64,000 nt of DNA from Lolium rigidum (GCF_022539505.1 NC_061514.1:338999090-339063089); one strand, 5' to 3'; positions 21,201-33,314 are shown, counted from the stretch's first letter. The notes: generated from the letters alone by a model not told the origin. Numbers and translations: made by a program.

Positions 21201-22775
21201 TGATGGTGTGCAGTTGTTGGGGAACCCCAAGAGGAAGGAGTGATGAGCATAGCAGCCAGTTTTTCCTTAGTAAGAAACCAATGTTTAATCGACCAGTAGG
21301 AGAAATGCGTGACTTCTGAACGTGTTCCTAGCTGACTATTGGCAGGACGCACTACCGGCGTCAGCAACAACGTGGAACCTGCACACAACACAACCACAAT
21401 ACTTTACCCCAACTTACAGTGAGGTTGTCAATCTTACCGGTTTGCTGGACACAAATGATTAGACATATCGAGTATAAAGAGATGTTTGCAGTAATTAAAA
21501 AGAACAGGATTGTAGAAAGTAAACAGAACATGATTGTAGTGGTTGAATTTACCAGTGTAAAGAAAAGGACCGGGGTCCACAGTTCACTAGAGGTATCTCT
21601 CCATAAAGATAAATAGCATGCTAGGTGAACAAATTACAGCTGGGCAATTGACAGAATATCGACCATACATGACATGATTACTATGAGATTTGTTTGGGCA
21701 TATTACAACATAATACATAGACCGTATTCCAACTGTGTCTATGACTAATAATCCACCTTCCGGTTATCATCTGAACCCCTTCCAGTATTAAATTGCAAGC
21801 AACATATTATCGCATTAAGCAATGTGTGTAAAGTAAACAATGGAATTACTCTTGGATAAAATATTATTGTTTTCTCCCTAATAACAACATCACATCTACA
21901 ATAACAACATCACATCTACAATCTTAGAAGTTATTGTCACTCTTCCAGAAAACTAGAGGCATGAACCTACTATCGAGCATAAATACTCCCTCTTAGAGTC
22001 ACAAGCATCTACTTGGCCAGAGTATCTACTATTAACGGAGAGCATGCAAGATCAAAAATAACATATGACAAAACTATATAATCGATCTCAACATAGAATA
22101 CAATATTCATCGGATCGCATCAAACATAACATGTAGCATTACATAAGGATGGTCTTGATCATGTAGGGCAGCTCACAAGATCTAATCATGAGGCACAAAT
22201 TGGAGAAGACAACCATCTAGTTACTGCTATGGACCCATAGTCCAGGGATGAACTACTCACGCATCACATCGGAGGCAAGCATGGCGATGTAGATGCCTCC
22301 GGCGATGATTTCCACCTCCGGCAGGGTGCCGGGAAGAGCTTCAGAACCCTCCCGAGACAGGTTCTGCGATGGCGGGCGCGACGGAACTTTTCATGGATGG
22401 AGGCTTGGGTATTCAGGGTTTTCCCGAGATCGTGAATAAATAGACGGAGGGGCGATGTCGGTGGAGGCCAGGGTGGCCAACACCACCTCTAGGCGCGGGC
22501 CAGAGCTAGGCCGCGCCTAGGGCTGGCATGGCCGCCCTTCTGCCCCCTTCGACTCCCCTCTGGATTCTGTCTTCGTTAAGGTAAAATATTGACTTCGGAT
22601 TTTGTTTCCTCCAATTCCGAGAATATTTTCTGTACAAATTTTCTGACACAAAATAGCAGAAAACAGGGAATTGGCACTGTGGCATCTTGTTAATAGGTTA
22701 GTGCCGAAAAATGTACAAAAGTGCAACGAAGTATGATAAAAACATATATGAATTGGTGTAAAACAAGCATGGACG

Positions 22776-23080
22776 TGATGTCTACACACGCTTCTATTCT
22801 TCTAAACAGTGTTGGGCCTCCAAGTGCAAAGGTTTTTAGAACAGCAACAAGTCTCCCTTAAGTGGGTGACCCAAGGTTTATCGAACTCAGCGAGGTAGAG
22901 GTCAAAGATATCCCTCTCAAGCAACCCTGCAATTATGATATAGGAAGTCTCTTGTGTCCCCAACACACCCAATACACTTGTCAGGTATATAGGTGCACTA
23001 GTTCGGCGAAGAGGTAGTGAAATACAAGTAATATGGATGATTATGAGTAGTGCAATTTTGAAAGCGTTCCCCATGAAAGC
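22776..23080 (-). repeat. Remnant of E2 3' LTR
   Basis: Begins TGATGTCTACACACGC, the U5 end of the type shared with E4, E5, E7 and E8, and breaks off after about 300 bases. The rest of the LTR and the terminal purine tract are deleted. The next 200 bases (to 23280) show no recognised content. Confidence 0.7.
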
Positions 23081-23280
23081 ATGGTTGTGCTAACTTTCAA
23101 CTCGCAATTTGCAAACATATAAATTTCATAAGATAGTTACAATGATCAAGTTTATTAATTGCAAGAAAGTAAATGTGTCATCAAGTTCGTGAGACCTTTA
23201 CTGACTAATTTTCTCATGCTAAAATTTAATTTGGAAGATAAATAAAAACATACTGAATATATATTTCAAATAGTAATAAT

Positions 23281-24827
23281 GCTAGTAGGTAGATATGGTG
23301 GACACAATTGGCAAACTTTGGTTTTTGGTGGTTGGATGCACGAGTAGAGTTCATACTCAATATAGGCGGAGGCTAGCAAAAGACTGGGAGCGACCAACTA
23401 AGAGAGAAATAATAGCCATAATCATGCATAGAGACAAAACATTATCAATCAAAGCATAAAGTGATATTAAAAGTAAAAAATTAAAAGATCATAGAGACTT
23501 TAGTTGACTGGTTATATTCATAACATGGTATAAGCATGAGCCAAGTCAACCCAATAAAGAATCAAAGGAGAATACCACAATATTATGATTTTATAATGGA
23601 AACAACACATGATTCTTTCAATGACACATTATGCACTCTCCGCTATTTGAAACAAGTCATGCTACAACAATAAAAACTAAGCATATGACAAGAATAACAT
23701 CCAACATGATATGCCAAAGTCTATGCCACAGTCTAGACAAGCTTCCTTTTGCATCACTATAGACATGAAATATTTTACTCGTCTCCTACACCAATCAACT
23801 TATTTGAAATAACTCTCAGAGATGAAATTCAATATGGACCAGAGAGCTAATCATACATAAATAAAGCATACTAACTAGCTCTGAATAAAACTCAAGTGAA
23901 ATACCAAGAGCTAAACGCAGTACTAGAAAACTGGAACACTCGCAGAATAATAACAGCGAAAATTAGAGCGTTCTATGCAATTAAAATGGAGCGTGTCTTT
24001 CTCCAAAACAAATATGCCGGGATCCAACCATATGCTATACAAAACAAAACTAAACTAAACTAAAAACAAAAATAAAGACGCTCCAAAAACAACCCATAGC
24101 GTATGAAGCAATAAAAATATAGTGCACAGAAAGATGACATGTTGCTTTCTTGATGAAGAGGGGATGCCTTGGGCATCCCAAGCTTTGGCACTTGTACCTC
24201 TTGGATATTTCTTGGGGTCAATGGGAATCCCCAAGCTTGAGCTTTTGTCCATTCTTTATCTCATTACATCATTTTCTCTCCCTACACTTGAAAACTTTCT
24301 TCATACAAAACTTCACACAATTCTTATTAGCAGCATTAGTGAAATCAAAATAACAAATCCACTTGGGTTCAGTTCTAACATATATCAAACATATAGTAAA
24401 GCATAAGATACTGTAGCAACTTCTTCAAAAAACTCTTTGCTCAAAAGAACTCAAAAAGTTAGAGATTAAGAGGCAAATGCAAATAGTGGCAAAAATCTGT
24501 CAAAATAGAACATCAAGTAAAGATCGATTTTTTTTGAAAATCGTCCGTTGCTCAGGTCGAAAAGTCCTGGGGCATATGCAGAAAAATTGGCAGATCAAAA
24601 TTCCGCTCTGGATGTTCATACGAATTTTTACGGTGACAACACAGAATCTGTGTCAGGACATCAACTTCCCCAAATCTTACTTTATTCCTATTAGAGGCTA
24701 TTCTTGGCACAAAAATGAAATAAAAATTATAAGGAGAGGTTATATACAGAGGTAATAAATTTCAACACTCAACAAAAGAAAAATTACAGAAATAAAACAT
24801 GGGTTATCTCCCAAGAGTACTTTTTCT
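23281..24827 (-). other. Noncoding 3' module of E2
   Basis: Homologous to the E6 module and, more distantly, to E1, E4, E5 and E8. It contains the GGGATGCC-TTG-GGCATCCC hairpin with adjoining CCCAAGCTT at about 24161-24186 and a second ATCCCCAAGCTTGAG at about 24227. No credible ORF. Confidence 0.65.
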
Positions 24828-25633
24828 TTAACGCCTTTCAGCAAGGCTCAGTAATTTGAGAAGATGCTCACATAAGAAATATGAATTGAAGCAAAAGAGA
24901 GCATCAAGGAGCAAATATGAAACAAATTTAAGTCTAGCCCGCTTCCTATACATAGGAATCTTGTACACAAATAAATTCACAAAGAACAAAGTGACAAGCA
25001 TAGGAAGATAAAACAAGAGCAACTTCGAAACTTTCAGAATATAGAGAGGTATTTTAGTACCATGAAAACTTCTACAACCATATTTTCCTCTCTCATAATA
25101 ACTTTCAGTAGCATCATGAATAAACTGAACAATATAACCATCACATAAAGCATTCTTATCATGAGTCACATGCATAAAATAATTACTACTCCACACATAA
25201 GCAGATTCATTCTTATTAATTGTAGTGGGAGCAAATTCAATAAAATAGCTAACATTATTATTCTCATCACCATAATCATCAAATATTGGAGGCATATTGT
25301 AATCATTATTAATTTTCTCCTCAATAGTAGGTGGACTAACAATAACATAATCATCATTGTAATCATCATATATTGGAGGCATAGTATCATCATAGCAAAT
25401 TTCCTCCTCTAATGCTGGGGAACTAAAAAGATCATTTTCATAAAAACTAGCTTCCCCAAGCTTAGACCTTTCCATAACATTAGCAATAATGGTGTTCAAA
25501 GAATTAATACTAATAATATTGCTACCAGCATGCAAGTAAAGTTCTATAGGTTTTCAATTGTCTCTTCAAACACCTCATGTCCTAAATCAACATAAATACT
25601 ATAAAGCTCTCTAATTTTATTATTGTTTTCCAT
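24828..25633 (-). pseudogene. ORF-X protein of E2 (novel retrotransposon protein), one frameshift
   Basis: Sole protein of E2, not homologous by eye to gag, protease, RT or integrase. The minus-strand start is ATG 25633 (MENNNKIRELYSIYVDLGHE). A frameshift near 25552 leads into the long frame 25535-24828. Visible parts, by position in that 235-aa frame: SKLGEASF (25-32), two acidic repeats with TMPPIYDDY and NMPPIFDDY (50-90), core YIVQF..DATESYYERGKYG (135-157), a hydrophobic helix LLFYLPMLVTLFFVNLFVYK (about 173-192), a basic RKRARLK linker, and a second hydrophobic stretch. Related copies are in E4, E5 and E8. The topology suggests a membrane protein with an acidic soluble domain; its role is unknown. 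It occupies the gag position, right after the primer site. Confidence 0.75.
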
Positions 25634-25764
25634 TAAGCCTAACTAGTGAGAATAAAAACAAGAAACAAAAATATGTAATTGCAGAATCTAAAGAAAATAA
25701 CTACGAGCACTCACCAGCAACTAAAAGACTTAGTAGCCAGAGGATGTGAGTACCTTTTACCTTA

Positions 25765-25784
25765 CCTCCCCGGCAACGGAGCCA
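25765..25784 (-). other. Primer binding site of E2 (tRNA-Asp)
   Basis: Minus-strand TGGCTCCGTTGCCGGGGAGG, one mismatch to the tRNA-Asp complement, ten bases inside the LTR end at 25795. A degraded second copy (ACCAGCAAC...AGACTTAGTA on the plus strand) lies about 55 bases further in, near 25715. Confidence 0.8.
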
Positions 25785-25954
25785 GAAAAGAGCTTGATGT
25801 CTATGCACGCTTCTATTCTTGTAGACATTGTTGGGCCTCCAAGTGCAGATGTTTGTAGAACAGCAGCAAGTTTCCCTTAAGTGGTTCACCTAAGGTTTAT
25901 CGAACTCAGGGAGCACTAGTAGGAAAAGCCTCATCAGTGCCGCACGAAAATGGG

Positions 25955-26165
25955 CTTCTGTGGCGCACGGGAGGTGCGCCACATAAACGTCGCCACAAAA
26001 ATAAGGTTTCTTGGCGCATCTGGCAGTGCGCCACAGAATTAAGGTTTCTGTGGCGCACTATGTCCGGTGCGCCACAGAAATAAGTAGTTCTGTGGCATGT
26101 GATGTAGCTGCGCCACAGAAATAGGTGCGCCACAGAATTATGTTTTGGTGCGCCACAGAACAATC
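25955..26165. repeat. Left subterminal repeats of C2
   Basis: Repeated TTCTGTGGCGCAC / GTGCGCCACAGAA half-sites, mostly as facing pairs with short spacers, at about 25968, 26010, 26050, 26092 and 26125-26160. Presumed binding sites for an element-encoded protein. Confidence 0.9.
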
Positions 26166-26415
26166 TACAGGTATACTCGATTTTGTGCTCCCTGGTGTAT
26201 TATACAGGTTTTATACTGGTTTTATACACCATATACAGGTTATATACTGATATAATATAGACAGATATAATATGGACATATATAATCATCACATCATCAT
26301 CACATTACTTAGAGCCCGATCGAGTTATACATATAACTCCATACACTCATAATCCATGCAAATTAATTAAGTTCTCATCATCTCTAGATACAAACGAAGT
26401 GACACCGGCCGTCGC

Positions 26416-26652
26416 CTACACTAGGATGAAATAGAGTACCGCCGCGACGATGGTGAGCAAGAGAGAGAGCACAAGGAAGGTCTTCATCTTGCTCTTGTTC
26501 GCTTGGTGCGCCCTCCACTTGGCAACCGCCTCGTGTCTAGTCGGGTACCATTTGTAGCAGTTGCCGCTGAACTTGTGCACCTGTTTCTTGCACTCCTCCC
26601 ACTCCTCGTACACTCCTGGAACCCGCCCCTCGAACACGACGTAGTACGTCAT
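26416..26652 (-). CDS. RNase H1 N-terminal/viroplasmin-like domain with C-terminal membrane anchor (78 aa)
   Basis: A small intact frame nearest the left end of C2. Start ATG 26652 follows ...CCATAGAG, a possible splice acceptor; a longer in-frame start at 26688 would add 12 residues. Residues 3-45 match the hybrid-binding fold of the RNase H1 N-terminus and caulimovirus viroplasmin family: YYVVFEGRVPGVY, then WEECKKQVHKFSG, then TRHEAVAKW. That fold binds RNA:DNA hybrid or dsRNA. No RNase H catalytic domain follows. Residues 51-57 are basic and 59-78 form one hydrophobic helix ending the protein, the layout of a tail-anchored protein facing the cytosol or nucleoplasm. Unlike both larger genes of C2 it has no frameshift. 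Its role is unknown; nucleic-acid binding at a membrane is inferred. Confidence 0.8.
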   Translation of the reverse strand: MTYYVVFEGRVPGVYEEWEECKKQVHKFSGNCYKWYPTRHEAVAKWRAHQANKSKMKTFLVLSLLLTIVAAVLYFILV

Positions 26653-26930
26653 CTCTATGGACACAAGGCATATCAGTATATAACGCAATGGAAAGAGTTA
26701 GAGGGTTCACATGCATACATATTCACAAGAATTAAAGCAAGGAAATAATAATAAACCTAAAAGAAATATAGCATCGGTATCACATAAGTAATATGGTTCA
26801 ACGATAACGACTACAATAGTAATTGAAGTCCAACAACGACGACCACCGTTTCGAGCAAATTAAGCAAGTTTAGTTTACAACACGGTACAAATTGTCCATC
26901 GATTCAAAGTAATGCTAGGCACACCGGCCT
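26653..26930. other. Spacer between C2 small ORF and second gene
   Basis: AT-rich, no coding content seen. It may include the 5' leader or an intron of the small ORF and the 3' UTR of the second gene. Confidence 0.5.
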
Positions 26931-26933
26931 CGG

Positions 26934-29900
26934 TCAACGAGACGTCTTCTTGAGCGGCTCCGGGAACGGCTTGTACAAGTCCTTTGTCCTCCACGTCCTT
27001 CCATCACCCTGCCTATGTAGGCATTCTTCGATATCCCTCTTAGGCAACGCTCTGGCTGCGTGTAAGAGCCCCGATCCGTTGGATACATCTTGTAAGATAA
27101 TTTCCGAGAGCTTTACTTGGATGCGATGGAAGTCTTCTCTAAGATCATCATCACTGATTTCCCCCGACATTTTAATGGGGTCTCGCTTACTAGGTGGCCG
27201 AGACATCATCTCTGCATCCTCGACAAACCCTTTAAGGTGATGGAGGACATAGAAGGCCTCCTTAATGCTGCCAGCTGGCTGCTTGATACAAGGGAAGTTG
27301 ATCACGTGCTTGAACCCGATCTTTTTAGTGTCCGGCCTGATATATTGCCCATTCTTGTCGAAGGTGCCTCCATTTTTGGAGTAGCCAAGGATAGCCTCAT
27401 CGAGAACACCCCTTATTCTCTTGTAGTCTTTCTTCGTCGTCGTACTCGACGAGTCGAAATCCTGGGCTAGTGACCACTTTGGATCTAGGATGATGAGTGT
27501 GCAGTATTTGTCCCTGCTCAACACATGCAATTGAAATGGAATGTTGGAAATGATCGGCAATGGAAGAAATATATAAGAAAGCATAAGTTACGACGGCCGT
27601 GAGCGGATGTGTACTTACTCGGGAAAGACAGAGCGGAAGAATGGTGTTGCTCTCTTTGTGCATGAGCATGAAGTTCGGAGGTACCGCACCGCCTTGGTCC
27701 GTGTCCTTGAGCCGTCCCGGAGCTGGCTATCGCGCATGTAGTAGGGATCCGCTACCGCGATGTGGCGGGGTCTCTCTCTGTTGATCTTCATCTGAAGATT
27801 GATCGCGTATAGGCGGACCAAGTTATAGTCGAGCCGTTTCGAGTGAAATAGATTGAAGACGTCCTCGAACACTATGAAGAAGATATCCGCGGGGTCTTCA
27901 TTGACGAAGTTCTGGTCGGACGGCACCTTGACCGAGAACACCGGGTAATTTGGATCCTTTTCTTTAAGAAGGACGCTCTCTTGATAATGAATAGAGTGCT
28001 GCAAAGGGAGCATTGGTCCACTTGCAAGGTGTTCCATGTCCGGAGGCAGTATAGGTTTACCAGCTTCATGACACCGGGGCAAGCCATCCGGTGTAGGTGG
28101 TACCATGTCGTCGGCCCGGATCCTCTTAGGAGCAGGCTGGCTCGAAGATGCGCCCTTCTTGGCTCCTCTCTTCCTTGCCTTCTTCACCTGACCTACTGGG
28201 GGTGCTGGTGGTGCTGATGGTGGTGCTTCGGGTGCTGGTGGTGCTTCTGAGGTCGCTGGGGTTGATTTGGGTGGCTCCCCGATGATCGTCTTACGCAGCG
28301 TGTTAGGGCTGAAAACGGTAGCAGGCTTGACTTGAGCTGGATTGCCAGCCTCCGGAGGAGTGTCTTGAGAAAGACCCGTGAAGACCAGGCGCTGCTTCGT
28401 CACTGTAGGGGGACGACCAAGTTGATCGCCGTGTGTGCGGAAGGCTTGTTCATCCATAGGAGGCATGTACATATCTTGGCTGCAGGCGCCAGTGTTGATG
28501 TAGGCATCGATGTCATCATCATCATCTGCATCGTTGCCATCAAGTGGTGCCATGTCCTGGACCTTAGGTGGTGGCGGTTGCGATGCCGCCGCTTGGCGTA
28601 CCGTGCGTCTAGTTGACGGTCGTTGCGGTAGCGCTCCCAACAACTGTTTGTGGCGTGTGGTGGTGGCGGCGATCGTCGGTTCCTTCCGGGTGGCGACGGC
28701 GACCGCCGGTTCCTTCAGGGTAGTGGGGCGGCGACCGCCGTTTCCTTAAGGGTGTCGTCGGCGCTGGCGATCTTGGGCCGGATGATAGGGGAGGTGGCGC
28801 CGGTGCTTTTCTTAGCACTCGGAAGACCCCCCCGCGACGAATCTGGTTCTTCGGCCATTTCATAACCCATGAGGTGCAATCCCCAAGGGGCAAAACGTCG
28901 CCTTCGTACGTGCCCGGAGGTTGAAAGGGGGCATGGCGTAGCGGTACTCCGGCACTACCATTACCAACTTGACCTTCGCCACGTCTTCCGCCAATCTAGC
29001 GCTGTGCATAACGCGGGAAGCCATGACATGGCCGCTAGCAACTTCCACCAACTTGCCGCCGGGCTCCACCGCTTGCAGAAATATGCATTGTTCATCCTGA
29101 GTCAGGGGCGCCATGTTGGGCATCGTGAGATGGCAGATCACGAAAGGCATATATAGTTAAAGAAGATGACGCGAAGGAGTAACTAATGAGTTTACCTCCT
29201 TGATGGCGTCGATCTCGGCTACTGTCGATACAAGGGCGGCGGTTGGGGGCGTCGATGCGACCAGTTGGAGCTGCGGCGACGGTTGGACCTGCGGCATCGG
29301 GTGGAGCGGTGGCGTCTGGTGGAGCCCCGACGCCGGCGTTGGGTGGAGCAGCACCGTCGGTGACACGTGGAGGCTTGAGTTGCTGCCGCTGATGCTGGGC
29401 ACATGTATCGGCCCCACTTGACCTCCCGCATTCCAAGCAGCTAACCCCTCCATCAACCCAGGGGGGATGATCTGCCGGATCTTCTCGTCTAACTTGTTCA
29501 TCATCTCCGTGTTCTCCACAGGCTTTCGGCCACCAGCTTCTCTAGTGACTCCACCTTCTTCTTCAGCTCCTGAACCTCGGATTTATCTTTAGCCGACGAC
29601 CTCCTCTCCAGCTTTCTCGTCTTGGCATCCGATCTGTAGTACTCGGATAGCTTCATACTTGTGCCAAAGCCGGACACACGGCCACCCGACGTCGGTGGCT
29701 TGTCCAGCTCCCTCTCCTTGTATTTGTTCATCGCTCTATTGAAAGGCGTGTCCCACGGTTCCGTCGACCCCTGGGACGACGGGCCAGCCTTCGTCAACTC
29801 TTCATCCTTCAGACAAAGGAACTTAAGGTTAGCCCATTTGGCTTCATTGCCTAATAAGATGAGCGAAATACTATAGAACTATCCTTACCAGGTACTTCTC

Positions 29901-30913
29901 GAAATACCTCACGTCTTCGTGATCCATAATAAATTCCCCCGTCTTCCAGTCTAAGTAGTAGCGGGACCGGACAAAGTTCCTAGCCTGTTCATCCTGGATT
30001 TTGTGCCAGGGGTTTTCTTTCCCCAGACGTACCATCTCGGCATCCTCCTTGTCCCAAGTGGGCTGTTTTCCTCGGTAACCGCGCTTCCGCAATGGTGGGT
30101 CCCTAAGTTCAAGTCCCGCATTTTCTTCCCCCAGGCGGTCCATTTTTTAACACTGTCAGTCTGTAAGTAAGACTTGAATGCATTAAAGTCTTCTAAGGAG
30201 ATTGACGGGTCTTTGGTACTTATCCTCTCCCAGCTTTCACCGGCATCGATCTTTGTCTTCAGCCGGTTCTTCCAGCTGCTCAAGGTGGTGCTCATCTTCG
30301 TGAGAGCTAAAGAGTCCACCTTCTTATTGAACGGCTCCGGGAACGTGTATCGTTGGTGAAGCTTCTGGAGGAGGGATTGGGCGAGAGCCTCGTTCTCCTT
30401 GCTTCTGAGGTCCTGAGTTAGGATCGGCACGGTTTCACGGACGATGCACCCTAGTTGCATGCCGTACCCTTTGGCAACCCACGAAGGCTCCAAGGGTAGG
30501 CCACTTTCGGAGACTACCGTGACAGCATCGGTGACGTTGGCGAGCACTTGCGGCCTCCGATCCCTCCTTGGCCTCCTCGCCGTCGTCTTCTTCTTACCCT
30601 CCTGAGGGTTGCCGCCGCTATCACCTTCCGTGCGGTTGGCCGCGTTCTCTTCACCGGTCGTCTCTTCACCGGTCTCGGCGGCGGCGTCCCAGGTATCGTC
30701 ATCGTCGCCGGTGTCGGCGGCGGCCCCCCGGCCCTCTCCCTCGGAGGCGGCGTCCCGGCCCTCTCCCTCGGAGGCGGCGTCCCGGCCCTCTTCCTCATCG
30801 CCGGGCGACTCGGCGGCGGCCTTCCGGCGCTGCTCGTAGCCCTCCCATAAGTCCTTGTTGGCCTCTCTCGCTTCTTCGTTCTGGCTCCTGGGCTTAGAAG
30901 TGCTGCCCAACAT
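26934..30913 (-). pseudogene. Second CACTA gene (TNP1/Transposase_24-like, DUF8039-like and Ulp1-like regions), broken
   Basis: Minus strand, from ATG 30913 (MLGSTSKPRSQ). Order: an acidic Ala/Glu/Asp-rich N-terminus with RDAASEGEG repeats (30700-30800). Then the En/Spm-type plant transposase region (29950-30500: VAKGYGMQLGCIVRE, then GGYRGKQPTW-like text in another frame) and a coiled-coil (29501-29797). A Pro/His-rich linker (29157-29519) and a DUF8039-like segment (28880-29130) follow. Then a Pro-rich linker and basic stretch (28100-28350) and a C48/Ulp1-like region (26934-27960) with HSKRLDYNLVRLY, CTLIILDPKWS and PCIKQPAGS. At least two frameshifts (about 30095 and 29520) and several introns break it up. 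In the Ulp1-like part the position of the catalytic Cys reads IKEAFY. Such second genes in En/Spm bind the subterminal repeats; that role is inferred. Confidence 0.7.
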
Positions 30914-31084
30914 GTTTATTTGCACTTCATTAAAAAGAGGCAAAAAGTTAGTACAAAGGTCAACCAAAAAATTCGGCATGACCTTTGCTATTTTTTCTAC
31001 GTAGGAGTGCCCATTTCTCAACCGAAACGGAAGTTAATCAACGCTTCGGGAGAAATGGGCAACTCAATGAAATCCCTGCAAAAA

Positions 31085-31165
31085 TATCCACCATATACAC
31101 CATATATCCACCATATCCAGCATACAAAATTGCACCATATCCACCATATATCCACCATATCAGTT
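31085..31165. repeat. CCACCATAT short tandem repeat in C2
   Basis: About seven imperfect copies of CCACCATATA(TC) in an AT-rich spacer upstream of the second gene. Confidence 0.7.
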
Positions 31166-31228
31166 AGTACTACAAACCAGAAAACCTGGACATATATTGC
31201 TAGACATATATAGTTCCTATTTTTTTTA

Positions 31229-31445
31229 ACCTGGAGCACCACAACAAATTAACCTGAAGCATCTACAATACCTCAAACAAAACCTAGAGCATCAATACAG
31301 CAGGCATTATTAACCTAGAGCATCAATACAACAGATATTATTAACCTGGAGCATCTACAACAAATTAATCTGGAGAATCTACAATACATCAAACAAAACC
31401 TGGAGCAATCACCGGAGCACTACAACAAACCTGGAGCATATTTTT
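31229..31445. repeat. ACCTGGAGCATCTACAACAAA degenerate repeat in C2
   Basis: Six or seven diverged copies of an AACCTGGAGCA(TC)TACAACA unit. No coding content. Confidence 0.7.
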
Positions 31446-32700
31446 AACCAACTTGTTAGCATATTTAGTGCAGCCAAGGCGAGTAGCTAATGACTTAGAA
31501 AAATGACTTCAATAGTAGGCGGTAGCATTTCATTCAAAATCAACTAGGCAGTATCATTTCATCATTAGCTTGTTCATTTTTTCATTTGTATTAAAAAACC
31601 TATTGCATTGTATTAAAAAACCTACTGCATTGTTCATTTTATTGAACCATGTACATCAACAGAGTAGTAGCAGCCTTCATTTTAATTTTCATTTAAACAA
31701 ACTTCATTCTTTTTCGAGAGAGAACTTCAAGAACTTTATTAGTTCTACTTGCATTTTCTCAACTAACACAGTTCATATATACTATATATATACTTGTATA
31801 TATCTTGCAACCATCTATGCATTTAATCATGTATTTAATCAGTGGTCATATGTGAATTAAAACCATCTATTTAATCGGTGGCCAAAGGTGAACTAAAACC
31901 ATCTATGCATTCTTATCTTGCAACCAGGAAGCATGAGCATGATCATTTCATAAATGAATTCAAAACATAAAATGGCAGCAGGAGACACAAGTGATTCACT
32001 AGCACATGCAACACACACATGATCACTAACTCTCACCCTAATTATGTTCTTACTAAATGACAAGATTAATATCTACATTTCTCTGCCAATTCGAAAACCT
32101 AAATCACATTCAAAACATTACCTAGCAGTAGTAAATTTGTATCTACATTCACTAACTACATTCAAAACCTAAATCAACCAATTCACTAACTACATTCACT
32201 AACCAATTTGTATCTGCCAATTCACTAACTACATTCAAAACCTAAATCAACCAATTATTTGTATCTACATTTCTCTGCCAATTCGAATTTAGAAAATGAG
32301 CATGAGCTATTGCTAACATAGCATTACCTACCAATAGCTAGCATAGCATTACCCAGCAGTAGCAAATTTAAATCACCAAATTATATCAACTAAATAAACC
32401 TACTGCTAGCTACTGCTGCTACTTTATCAACTAATTAAAATTGTCCTAAAATTGTATAATTGTTTACTGCAAAACACAAGAGACCAATTAATTGTTTACT
32501 GCAAAACCAACATACCAAACATATAAACAAATAATTCACATTGCATTAGTATTTCTTCTTGTTTATTCAGCCTTCTTACATGAAATAATCTTCACTACAT
32601 TGCATTAGGATTCAATCAGACGATTACATGGACAAATTCCAAGTTGCGAGCAAGAAGGAAATCACCCAGCATCCCAAAAGCACCAGAAAGAAGGACTAAT
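31446..32700. other. AT-rich spacer of C2 with direct repeats
   Basis: Long AT-rich stretch. A unit ATTCACTAACTACATTC plus AAAACCTAAATCAACC recurs at about 32145-32260, and CATAGCATTACC(T/C)A recurs at about 32318-32355. No gene seen; probably the promoter-distal region or first intron of the second gene. Confidence 0.5.
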
Positions 32701-32739
32701 CGAGCAGGACGCTCGCGGTGGCAGGATTGGGGATGGGCA

Positions 32740-33120
32740 CAGGGCAGTGAGGAGGGGGACAAGGGAGTGGGGACAGGGGAGAGGGGCTCTCACCGAATGG
32801 CGGCGGCGCAGGGTTGCGGTGGCGGCGGCGTTGTCCTCCTCCTCCTCCTCTGCGGTGGAGGCTCGGGCTCGCGCGTCCCTGCTCGGCGGCGGTGTGGCGG
32901 TCCTCCTCCTCCTCGATCTGCGGCGGCGGCTCGGGCTCGGGCGTCCTGCTCGGCGGTGGCGTGGCGGTCCTCCTCCTCCTCGGCGGCGGTGGCGTGGCGG
33001 TCCTCCTCCTCCTCGGCGGCGCTAGGCGGTGGCGGTGGTTGCGAGAGCAGAGTGGCGGGCGCTAGGGTTGGCTCGTCGGGGAAGAACTGTTTGTGAGTGG
33101 GGAAGAAAGAAACGAGTCGA
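32740..33120 (-). promoter_or_regulatory. GC-rich leader/promoter block inside C2
   Basis: A GC-rich block with GGCGGTGGCGTGGCGGTCCTCCTCC tandem units lies just left of an internal subterminal-repeat cluster. It resembles the block at 985-1345 in C1. It probably contains the transcription start of the leftward second gene. The plus-strand frames here are low-complexity and rejected. Confidence 0.4.
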
Positions 33121-33143
33121 TTATTTCACCAAGTGTCTAAATT

Positions 33144-33275
33144 CTGTGGCGCACCACCTATACATGCGCTACGAGAACTAAGCATTCCGTGGCGCATCGG
33201 CTCAGACATGCGCCACGGAATTCCTTAATTCCGTGGCGCACCGAAAGGGGCATGCGCCACAGAATTTAGACACTT
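33144..33275. repeat. Internal cluster of CACTA subterminal-type repeats in C2
   Basis: Three facing pairs of (T/C)CTGTGGCGCAC/ATGCGCCACAGAA-type half-sites (33144, 33190, 33231) lie in the middle of the element, between its two large genes. Unlike the terminal ones they use CATGCGCCAC on one arm. Confidence 0.85.
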
Positions 33276-33314
33276 AGCAAAACAAAATGGGTTACTGCTG
33301 TGTCCTGACAGATA

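Noticed and set aside
25955..26165. Possible CRISPR-like array of regular repeats
   Set aside because: Units are palindromic CACTA subterminal repeats in a eukaryotic transposon; spacers are a few bases and there are no cas genes.
27117..28616. Plus-strand frames of 80-117 codons
   Set aside because: Antisense to the second CACTA gene.
32644..33096. 150-codon plus-strand frame in the GC-rich block
   Set aside because: Ser/Gly/Arg low-complexity translation of a CTCCTCCTC/GGCGGTGGC repeat; opposite strand to the element genes.
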